This document shows, one piece after another, positions 17,318 to 24,587 of a stretch of DNA of 64,000 bases (the first letter of the stretch is position 1; each line of letters opens with the position of its first letter). The translations under genes were made by a program, and so were the position numbers. Origin of the DNA: Niabella drilacis (GTDB lineage Bacteria > Bacteroidota > Bacteroidia > Chitinophagales > Chitinophagaceae). The stretch lies in NCBI RefSeq assembly GCF_900101395.1, contig NZ_FMZO01000006.1, forward strand, positions 186,001 to 250,000, written 5' to 3'. The notes under the pieces were generated by a model. That model worked only from the letters and a program-made list of their open reading frames with translations, was not told the origin of the DNA and ran no database searches.

Positions 17318-18832
17318 TTACTCCTTTATTATATTTTGTAAAGCGGCTTGTGCACCGCTTTCTGTTAAAAATTGCAATTGTTGTTTTACCTCCGCCGCAA
17401 AGCCGGGGATCAGGGTAAGATCTTCATTCCACAGGCTGCTATCGGCCAGCACCGCATCCACCAGTTTGTCTGTGGCAGGATACGCTTCCCATTTCCGGGC
17501 AAGAATGCCGGCCTTATCGTCATTGAGGACGTAGGTTTTGCCGTTAGCCGTACCCACATATTGCGCACCCTCCTTCCTGCTCTTCATAAAAAGCAGGTAG
17601 GCCGCAAACCCCAGGGCAATAGCAGCCGGGCCTTTGCTTTCGTTTCCGTAAAAGCCTTTGATCAGCGGTACATCTCTCATTAGCATTTTTGAGGTATAGG
17701 CAAAGCTGATGCTGAGCCATTTGTGATCTAAAAAGGGATTCTTAAACCGCTCGATCACCGAGTCTGCAAATTTGCAGGCCTCCTCGTAGGATATCTGGCT
17801 GCTTACAACCACCGTAGCCAGCTCGTCTTTGGAGAGCCGGGCAACAAAGGCCTCAAAGACCGGGTCGGCCATCGCTTCCTTTACGGTTTCAAAACCGGCT
17901 AAGCAGGCCAGCCCGCAGGAAAGCGTATGCGTACCGTTGAGTAACCGGAGTTTCAGCTCCCTGAAACGTTCAATATCCGGGGCGATCACCACACCGGGGT
18001 CAACCTGTGCAAAGGACAGCACCTGCTGTACTTTGGGATCAGCCGCTTCAATAGCCCAAAGCCGGAATACCTCACTCATGATCATCAGGTCATCCCGGTA
18101 GCCCAGCCATTCCCGGGTTTGCTCCAGGTCTTCCCCTGCCAGCCTGCCTGGCACAATCCGGTCAACGAGGGAACTGCAAAAATGATTGGCCTCACTGATC
18201 CAGCTGATAAACGCCGCATCCAGTTCATTTTGTTCCGCAAGGCGGGTGATGATCTCTTTCAGCTGCCGGCCATTGTCGATGATGAGCTCCGTAGGAATAA
18301 TGACCAGGCCGCTTGCCGCTGTTCCGCCAAATGCCTTAAACCGTTCGTACAATACAGCAAGCAGCTTACCCGGGAAGGATGCGGGTGGCGTATCGGTAAC
18401 CCGGTCGTTGCTCATTACGATCCCCATCTCTGTGGTATTGGAGATCACCACTTCCAGTTCAGGGCTCCGGGCTACTTCCAGGATCTGTTCCCACTGGCCT
18501 TTGGCCGACAGTACCCTGCTGATGGAACTGTTAACAATATATTCGTTCACCTGTTTGCCGTCTTCAATACCCCGTACACAGATGGTATACAAACCGTCCT
18601 GCGTATCAAAGGCGTCGGCACCGCCGGTATCTGTGGACTTTACTACCACTACCCGGCCATTAAAGGTATTTTGCTTATTCGCCTTATCAATAAAATAATC
18701 GGGCAGCCCTCTCAATAGTACCCCGGTGCCAAACTGTAATACTTTTTCAGGCAGCCCGAGCTGGATCTCTCCGGGAACCGATACTGCCGGATCTTTTTTA
18801 ACGGATGTTAATATCGCCTTGGATAATTGCAT
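17318..18832 (-). CDS. uxaB: Tagaturonate reductase (altronate oxidoreductase)
   Basis: A 504-residue polyol-specific long-chain dehydrogenase of the mannitol dehydrogenase family. The N-terminal Rossmann region reads VLQFGTGVLLRGLPDYFID. ISNTTEMGI and SSLVDRIVPG follow, and the C-terminal domain holds LRLLNGTHTLSCGLACLAG with the catalytic Lys/Asn/His region of the family. It reduces tagaturonate to altronate with NADH between UxaC and UxaA. Fructuronate reductase (UxuB) is the close alternative, but no uxuA dehydratase is present, whereas uxaA is the adjacent gene. Confidence 0.92.
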   Translation of the reverse strand: MQLSKAILTSVKKDPAVSVPGEIQLGLPEKVLQFGTGVLLRGLPDYFIDKANKQNTFNGRVVVVKSTDTGGADAFDTQDGLYTICVRGIEDGKQVNEYIVNSSISRVLSAKGQWEQILEVARSPELEVVISNTTEMGIVMSNDRVTDTPPASFPGKLLAVLYERFKAFGGTAASGLVIIPTELIIDNGRQLKEIITRLAEQNELDAAFISWISEANHFCSSLVDRIVPGRLAGEDLEQTREWLGYRDDLMIMSEVFRLWAIEAADPKVQQVLSFAQVDPGVVIAPDIERFRELKLRLLNGTHTLSCGLACLAGFETVKEAMADPVFEAFVARLSKDELATVVVSSQISYEEACKFADSVIERFKNPFLDHKWLSISFAYTSKMLMRDVPLIKGFYGNESKGPAAIALGFAAYLLFMKSRKEGAQYVGTANGKTYVLNDDKAGILARKWEAYPATDKLVDAVLADSSLWNEDLTLIPGFAAEVKQQLQFLTESGAQAALQNIIKE

Positions 18833-18840
18833 TGCTGTTC

Positions 18841-20757
18841 TTATTTTTTCTGATTCGTTTTTGCCGTTCTTAATAGCCAGTTGACCCAGTCCTTTGCCGC
18901 CTGTACATTCTCATATTGCAGCGGTAGTTTTCTGCCATCCAGATATTCGTTGTAGATCCAGGGGTCGCCCAAAGCGAAAATAGCACCTTTCCCATACCGG
19001 GCAACGCCCATAACTGCTACATCGTTTGATTTTAACACCGGAAGGACATTTTTGTAAAGATTCAAAGAACTTATTTCTTTTAGATAAACATTTTTGGCAT
19101 TTTTAAAAATTATATTACCCCGTGGTATGCCAACCCTTCCCGTCGCGTAATCATTGTTCTTTACCATGAGCAAATTATCCTTGTTAAACCGGATGCCAAA
19201 GCGCCCGGCAAGGATATTCAGGTGCTCAAGATCGCAGTTCCCCGCATCGTTTGCCAGCAGCGCCAGTACCCCCCCTTTTTTTACCCAGTCCGCAACCTGT
19301 GTGGCATCTTGTTCATTCATATAGTGGGGATGCGGCGTCTCTTTGTCTGTATCCGGATCCACAATGATATAAACCGCCGCATTTTTTAAATTACCGGCGG
19401 CCGGTGCTTCCGGAAGGGATTGCAGACGCGCACCCTGCTGCTCAAACAGGCCGCCCAGGAAGGAATACCCACCGTTTGAGCGATCGTTCCAGGTATAATG
19501 CCAGCGCTCTTCCTGCCCGCCGGCCCCTTTTTTCCACTCGTTGTTAAAGTAATTATCCAGCAATACCGTTTTTCCGGCGCCCGGGGCCAGGTTGGGTATC
19601 ATTTCGATCTCGTTCGCTGCCAATATGAATGCGCCCATTCCTTTGGGATCATTCTGCACCACTTTTTCCTGCATATAATAGCCAAAACTCCCATCCCGGT
19701 AAGGTTTACCTCCCAGACCCGATACAGAAACGGTGCCCTCCAGGTTGGTAAAACCATTGCTTTGTGTGAGCTTATTGCGCACCAGGCCGTCAAACGCTTT
19801 TTTTGCATTTGCCTGGTATGCGCGGGCTATATACCCCCTGCGGGCGCCTTTGGCCAGCGTATAGGCCAGCATGGCCGTGGCGGAAGACTCAGTATAGTTC
19901 GGCTTCCGTTGCGGAAGGTCTGCAATATCGTACCACATACCCGTTGCCGCATCCTGTACTTTTACGACGGCCGCCGCCAGCCGGTTCAGGATCGCGATCA
20001 GTTCCTTTTTGCCGGGATGCTGATCCGGAAAATAGTCCAGCGCATCTACGAGTGCCATTCCGTACCAACCCAATGCACGCGCCCAGAAATGCGGAGAAAC
20101 CCCGGTCCGTTTATGAGCCCATCGCTCCTGCCGCGCTTCATCATACCCATGATAGAGCAACCCGGTTGCAGGATCACGGGCTTTTTTTTCCATCAGCATA
20201 AACTGCCGGGTCACATCATTAAAAATAGTGTCCTCTCCAAACACCTGCGCGTACTCCGCATAAAAAGGCTGTCCCATGTACAGGCCATCGAGCCACATTT
20301 GGTAAGGATACACTTTTTTATGCCAAAACCCACCCTTCTGAGTGCGAGGGTGGGTGCGTAATTGTTCCCTTAATCTTAGTGCCGCTTTTTTATATTTCTC
20401 TTTCCCGGTTACCCGAAAAAGCGTCAATAGCAGTTTACCATTGTTTAAATGATCTATGTTATAGCTGCCGGGATCATAATCCTTAATACGTCCATCGTCG
20501 CCTACCCAATAATCCATACAATGCTGTATGTAACGAAACCATTGCGGATCACCGGTGGCCAGCCATATACCTTCTATTCCCTTTAAGATCACCCCCTGCT
20601 CATAGCTCCACCGGGCCGGTTTACCGGGCACTGCGGAAAAGGAATCCGGCCAGAGATGCATAGCCGTCAGCGCCATCCTTTGCGAGTAAGGCTGGACCTG
20701 GGCATTCAGCTGAAGGCTGATCAGCACCAAAACAAAAAATAAGCTGTTCTTTATCAT
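18841..20757 (-). CDS. Secreted GH105 unsaturated uronyl hydrolase with C-terminal GATase-like domain
   Basis: 638 residues from the ATG at 20757. That start gives a clean signal peptide (MIKNSLFFVLVLISLQLNAQ); a longer frame from 20802 would bury it. Residues about 25-365 are an (alpha/alpha)6 GH105 domain of the YteR type: WSYEQGVILKGIEGIW, MWLDGLYMGQPFYAEYA with the probable catalytic Asp (about residue 155), SPHFWARALGWYGMAL. It removes the 4,5-unsaturated galacturonate from oligosaccharides made by pectate or rhamnogalacturonan lyases. Residues about 460-638 form an extra domain (VYIIVDPDTDKETPHPHYMN, YGKGAIFALGDPWIYNEYL) resembling DUF4350/GATase-like modules. It is the promoter-proximal gene of the hexuronate operon, probably periplasmic. 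Confidence 0.9.
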   Translation of the reverse strand: MIKNSLFFVLVLISLQLNAQVQPYSQRMALTAMHLWPDSFSAVPGKPARWSYEQGVILKGIEGIWLATGDPQWFRYIQHCMDYWVGDDGRIKDYDPGSYNIDHLNNGKLLLTLFRVTGKEKYKKAALRLREQLRTHPRTQKGGFWHKKVYPYQMWLDGLYMGQPFYAEYAQVFGEDTIFNDVTRQFMLMEKKARDPATGLLYHGYDEARQERWAHKRTGVSPHFWARALGWYGMALVDALDYFPDQHPGKKELIAILNRLAAAVVKVQDAATGMWYDIADLPQRKPNYTESSATAMLAYTLAKGARRGYIARAYQANAKKAFDGLVRNKLTQSNGFTNLEGTVSVSGLGGKPYRDGSFGYYMQEKVVQNDPKGMGAFILAANEIEMIPNLAPGAGKTVLLDNYFNNEWKKGAGGQEERWHYTWNDRSNGGYSFLGGLFEQQGARLQSLPEAPAAGNLKNAAVYIIVDPDTDKETPHPHYMNEQDATQVADWVKKGGVLALLANDAGNCDLEHLNILAGRFGIRFNKDNLLMVKNNDYATGRVGIPRGNIIFKNAKNVYLKEISSLNLYKNVLPVLKSNDVAVMGVARYGKGAIFALGDPWIYNEYLDGRKLPLQYENVQAAKDWVNWLLRTAKTNQKK

Positions 20758-21121
20758 CCGGCAATCCTGTTTATATTGAATATGGCCTCGCAGGAGCGCC
20801 AAGTTAAGTCTAATTCAGGCTGCGTAAAAGCGATTCTGAGTTTTTATTTACGCAAACGTTATCAATGCATCATAACGGTGGCCCCCGGTAAACCAGGTAA
20901 CCGGCCCAAGCCGCCCCGGTCAGTAAAACCGGCATCTGCCGGCCCGCCAAATACGATACGCTGCCGCCATCAAAAGCAGCAGGGAGCACAGCCGGCCGGC
21001 TCGCCCGCTCTCTTTATGTAAAGCAATATTCCTTACGCCATCGTTATCAAGGTCCATAAAAGAACGGAGGCGAAACCCGTTTGGGGATCCGCCTCCGTTG
21101 TATACAGAATTATGTAAAAGT
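20758..21121. other. Promoter-bearing intergenic region of the hexuronate operon
   Basis: This gap holds the control region for the minus-strand hexuronate operon. Near 20847-20866 the sequence TTTACGCAAACGTTATCAA resembles the CG-centred, partly palindromic operators used by LacI-family regulators. A near-consensus -7 box (TAACTTGG on the minus strand, 20799-20806) lies closer to the gene. Both are weak. The right part contains the terminator of the small gene at 21122. No regulator gene is present in the operon. Confidence 0.35.
21063..21099 (-). terminator. Intrinsic terminator of the 67-residue protein gene
   Basis: AACGGAGGCG (21063-21072) and CGCCTCCGTT (21090-21099) are perfect complements across a 17-base loop, followed by TTTT on the minus strand. 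It isolates the small gene from the hexuronate operon. Confidence 0.75.
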
Positions 21122-21325
21122 CTACCAGTCTTGCTTGGCCACACCTGCTTTAATAGCGGCCAATGCCTTCTCCTCTCCTAAAAGAGACGTTAATTTGTTG
21201 CCTTTTCCGTCATGTCCTTTTGCAATATAGCCGCCTTTTGCTGTACGGGAGATTACAGCATCCTGGATCGGTACATTCTTTTCTTTTGTTTTCACATTGT
21301 AAGCGGTAAGAGTTGCATCTGCCAT
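21122..21325 (-). CDS. Small conserved hypothetical protein
   Basis: 67 residues, soluble, basic, beginning MADATLTAYNVKTKEKNVPI. It has the look of short Bacteroidota proteins of about 65 residues carrying the pattern AVISRTAKGGYIAKGHDGKG; no named function is known to me. It is a single-gene unit with its own terminator, and its upstream region is shared with the divergent TPR gene, where a 22-bp perfect palindrome lies. Confidence 0.7.
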   Translation of the reverse strand: MADATLTAYNVKTKEKNVPIQDAVISRTAKGGYIAKGHDGKGNKLTSLLGEEKALAAIKAGVAKQDW

Positions 21326-21408
21326 AATGAATAATTTTTGATTTGAAAGCCTGAAATTAAGGGTTTTTATCTAAACAGGCTCCTAAATATGTTGCCGGAT
21401 GCCGCTTT

Positions 21409-21430
21409 TATAACTAATATATTAGTTATA
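21409..21430. promoter_or_regulatory. 22-bp perfect palindrome between divergent genes
   Basis: The 22 bases at 21409-21430 are exactly self-complementary, built around ACTAATATATTAGT. The site ends 34 bases before the TPR gene start and overlaps its likely -7 box (TATATTTA, 21427-21434). This geometry fits a repressor operator for a MarR, TetR or similar dimer. No regulator is encoded alongside. Confidence 0.65.
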
Positions 21431-21464
21431 TTTACAGAAATATTCTTTATAACAAACCAGGATT

Positions 21465-22619
21465 ATGTTTAAAAAGCTCATTATCACATTACTAAGCCTA
21501 AACACAATGCTCCTTTGTGCGCAGGGAGGGTATGATCCGCTGCAAGTGCTAACATTTTGCAAAAACCAGGATTATGAGCAGGCATTGCGCTATCTCAATA
21601 CCGCACCGGCCCCTGAAAACGAGCAATACCTGTTTGACCTGGGTTATGTTTACTACCTGAACGACCAGTTTACCGAAGCAGAAGCCGCATTCGCAAAACT
21701 CTACCAAAAGAACCCGCAATTGCCGGCGCCCCAGGTTTACCTGGCGCAACTTTCCAATATAAAAGGCGATGAGCACAGTGCACTGTCCTATTATCAAAAT
21801 CTTATCCGCTTACTTCCGGAGCAATACAAATACTGGCACGCTGCGGCCATTATGTGGTCGAGGCTCAAACAGCCCGATTCGGCGATCGCCTATATTCAGA
21901 AAAGCTATGCCCTAAAACCACAGTCAGGCAAAGTGGTTTATGACTATGCCAACTACCTGGACAATGCAAAACGGAAAAAGGAAGCAGAAGCCATTGTTGA
22001 CCGTTTTTTGCAACAGGATACCAGCTACCTGCCGGTCATGGGCAAGAAGATCAATCTTTGTTTTAGTGCCGGACGCTATACCGAGGTTATAGCCTGGGGC
22101 GAGCGGCTGCGCAGTCATGATCCGTCGCCGGATCATCGTCCCTCGGTTTACATCAATCTTCTTTTCAGCTACCTGAACCTTAAGCAGCCGGACAGCGTAC
22201 TGGGCCTTTACAACTGGATGGAGCTGCAGGGTATCTCGGGTGAAGCCGCCGCCTATGGGGCCGCCCTTGCCTACTCTATGAAAAAGAATTACGTCATCAG
22301 CGACTCACTGCTCTCGGAATGCATCGCGTTCAATATCCAGGATATGGCCGCCACCTACTTCCGGGCAAAGGCAGATAATGCCCTGGCAGTTAAAAATTAT
22401 AACCAGGCCGTTGCCCTATATGACACTTCGTATTATATTTTTAAAGAGCCGATCGACCTGTTCCAGGCTGGCCGGGTATTGGACAACCAGTTGCAAAACA
22501 GGGCAAGGGCCACCGACTACTACAGGCGGTTCCTACGCGCCCGGCCGGTACCCAAAACCAATGACGAAGAAAACATCACCCGGTACATTAAAGCATTCCT
22601 GAACCCTCAAAAAAAATAA
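21465..22619 (+). CDS. Secreted tetratricopeptide-repeat protein
   Basis: 384 residues with a signal peptide (MFKKLIITLLSLNTMLLCAQ). Most of the chain is TPR-like helix pairs: YLFDLGYVYYLNDQFTEAEA, PAPQVYLAQLSNIKGDEHSA, KYWHAAAIMWSRLKQPDSAI, GKVVYDYANYLDNAKRKKEA, and a C-terminal one before LQNRARATDYYRRFLRARP. It probably works in the periplasm as a scaffold or binding partner; nothing enzymatic is visible. A lipoprotein gene follows 45 bases later. A palindrome overlaps its promoter, so expression is probably repressor-controlled. Confidence 0.75.
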   Translation: MFKKLIITLLSLNTMLLCAQGGYDPLQVLTFCKNQDYEQALRYLNTAPAPENEQYLFDLGYVYYLNDQFTEAEAAFAKLYQKNPQLPAPQVYLAQLSNIKGDEHSALSYYQNLIRLLPEQYKYWHAAAIMWSRLKQPDSAIAYIQKSYALKPQSGKVVYDYANYLDNAKRKKEAEAIVDRFLQQDTSYLPVMGKKINLCFSAGRYTEVIAWGERLRSHDPSPDHRPSVYINLLFSYLNLKQPDSVLGLYNWMELQGISGEAAAYGAALAYSMKKNYVISDSLLSECIAFNIQDMAATYFRAKADNALAVKNYNQAVALYDTSYYIFKEPIDLFQAGRVLDNQLQNRARATDYYRRFLRARPVPKTNDEENITRYIKAFLNPQKK

Positions 22620-22664
22620 CGGGATCCCTGCAAAAGCGGCTATCTTTAGTAAAAATTTTTATCT

Positions 22665-23150
22665 ATGAGAAAAATAGCCCTGATCCTCCTGAGTATGACC
22701 CTGTTCGCGTCCTGCAACACCAACCAGAAACAGGCAGTTGAATATAACAACAACCTGGTAATGGTTCAAAAAGAGCTGGCCGCCAAAATAAACCAGACAG
22801 AGCAGCAAATTGCTGCAGCTGCCGACAGCAGCAGCTCGGGTGCAGCATTAACAGCAGCGCTGCAGGCTATCGAAGCAGAGCAAAAGAAGCTGGATGCACT
22901 CCAATTCAACGGCGACGATTTTGGCATGAAAGCAGCGCTTTCCAAAGCATTTGCCTTTATGAAAAGGACCTACTCGGGAGACTATCATAAGATCCTTTCT
23001 TTAAAGTTTGGCCAGGATCCGGAAGCCGGTCAAAAAATAGCCGAGGCCGTAAAGGCCATCCAACAGGAAGGTGTGGCGCTTGACAGGAAATTCCTGGATG
23101 CGCAGCAGCAATTTGCCAAGAAGCATAATATCCGGTTATTGCAGCAGTAA
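22665..23150 (+). CDS. Lipoprotein of unknown function
   Basis: 161 residues. A type II signal peptide ends in the lipobox FASC (Cys17), so the protein should be lipid-anchored and face the periplasm or cell surface. The mature part is strongly helical and probably coiled coil (about residues 30-75, KELAAKINQTEQQIAAAADS), with the later segment FMKRTYSGDYHKIL. Similar short helical lipoproteins occur in Chitinophagaceae with no assigned role. It may be cotranscribed with the TPR gene. Confidence 0.75.
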   Translation: MRKIALILLSMTLFASCNTNQKQAVEYNNNLVMVQKELAAKINQTEQQIAAAADSSSSGAALTAALQAIEAEQKKLDALQFNGDDFGMKAALSKAFAFMKRTYSGDYHKILSLKFGQDPEAGQKIAEAVKAIQQEGVALDRKFLDAQQQFAKKHNIRLLQQ

Positions 23151-23645
23151 GGCTAAACGCCTATCACCCGCAATGCGCCGGGCGTTTACGGATACCATTA
23201 TTATTGCCCTGGTAATAACCGGCAACTGCAGGACTGCATAACCGGATCCTTATCATTATTTTGCAAAACGGCAGGAACTGCGGTAACCAGTGATGGATAC
23301 CTGCCGGGAATACGCAGCGGAAACCAGCCAGCCCGGAACGCTTACGAAAAAGGCCGTCCGGGAAAGGCAGGAGCAGGCCGTCTGCTCCGGGCTGAAGATG
23401 CTGCTCCGGGGCCGCTTATGAAACAACGCCTTAGCAATCTTTCCGCCTGGGCACAGGCGCCTTATGAAATCCTGCCATGCCCCCCTGTAGCTGCCGCCGC
23501 CCTTCGCACCAGAAATATTTTCTTAGGGATACCCCAGGCCTGATAAAAGCAGCAGATCTTCCGGACAACAAAAAGCCGGTAAAAAAACTATTACAATTAC
23601 GTAAATCTACGATATATTCGTATAATTGCGAAAAATTAATACATT
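23151..23645. other. 495-bp intergenic region with hairpins
   Basis: No gene is supported. It contains an 8-bp perfect inverted repeat TAAACGCC/GGCGTTTA (23154-23161 and 23181-23188) that may end the lipoprotein transcript. It also holds a hairpin GGAGCA-N7-TGCTCC (23370-23388) among short GC-rich direct repeats (GGCCGTC twice, TGCTCCGGG twice). The last 50 bases are AT-rich and carry a near-match -7 box for the GLPGLI gene. Confidence 0.45.
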
Positions 23646-24587
23646 ATGACCCGGAACATACATCTTCATCCCTGCATTTATATTCTTTTGCTGATCGGGG
23701 TTCACACATCCGCTACGGCACAGATAACGCTGCGCACGAACACCGCACACACGGTTAAAAACCCACAGCCTGTTATGGGCAGCGTGCTGTACGACTTTAA
23801 CTATGTGAAAGACACCAGCCGTCGTGATTATATTTATACCGAAACATTCGAACTGGATTATGCAAAAACCAGCAGTTACTTTACGAGTTATACCGCCAAA
23901 CAAAATGATACGCTTATGAAAAACCAGATGGCAATGGCTTTTAAAAATGCGCCCGATCCCGATCATGTAGAAATAACACTTACCGGAAGTGCCGCAACAT
24001 CAACTGATAAGTTCTATACCGAGAGGCATCCGCAATCCCGGGTTTACGCTATCAAGATGCTGGTGGGTGCTTCTTTTATCATTCCCGATGCCGGCACGCC
24101 CACCAACTGGAAGATCATCGACTCAACCAAAACCATCCAGGGCTATGTATGCCAGAAAGCGACAGGCAGCAGCTATGGCCGGCACTATACGGCCTGGTTC
24201 TGTACCGATCTTCCCTACCGTTTTGGTCCGCGGAGATTAAACGGGCTGCCCGGTCTTATCCTGGAAGCATATGATGACCGGATGGAAGTGGTCTATCGCC
24301 TGAACCGTGTTGAGAACCTTACTACAGGACGGACACCGATCGGGCTGCCCGCCGATGCAGAAATGACCACCAATGCGGCTTTTGCCCGGGCCGAAGAGGC
24401 CTTTAAACGGAACCCCCAGGGTTTTATAGATGCCCGCAGCAGCCGGGCCACCACCGGCCGGGCCACCGGCATTACCGGCAGTTTCGACGTCTCCAAGATC
24501 AAAAGCATAAATGTAAAGAAGACCTCAACAGAGCCGAAAGGCATTAAGGCCAACAACCCGATTGACCTCGTAACCGATTCCTTATAA
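23646..24587 (+). CDS. GLPGLI family protein
   Basis: 313 residues with a signal peptide (ILLLIGVHTSATAQ, cleavage near residue 30). The family-naming motif is present as RRLNGLPGLILEAYDD (about residues 198-213), preceded by GYVCQKATGSSYGRHYTAWF. This family (TIGR01200) is confined to Bacteroidota and nearly always sits next to a carboxypeptidase-regulatory/beta-barrel outer-membrane protein, as here, where the stop is directly followed by the next start. Function is unknown; it is likely exported and partners with the barrel protein. Confidence 0.92.
   Translation: MTRNIHLHPCIYILLLIGVHTSATAQITLRTNTAHTVKNPQPVMGSVLYDFNYVKDTSRRDYIYTETFELDYAKTSSYFTSYTAKQNDTLMKNQMAMAFKNAPDPDHVEITLTGSAATSTDKFYTERHPQSRVYAIKMLVGASFIIPDAGTPTNWKIIDSTKTIQGYVCQKATGSSYGRHYTAWFCTDLPYRFGPRRLNGLPGLILEAYDDRMEVVYRLNRVENLTTGRTPIGLPADAEMTTNAAFARAEEAFKRNPQGFIDARSSRATTGRATGITGSFDVSKIKSINVKKTSTEPKGIKANNPIDLVTDSL

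Noticed and set aside
23616-23632. TACGA-N5-TCGTA dyad before the GLPGLI gene as an operator
   Set aside because: Arms are only 5 bp in AT-rich DNA and could occur by chance.
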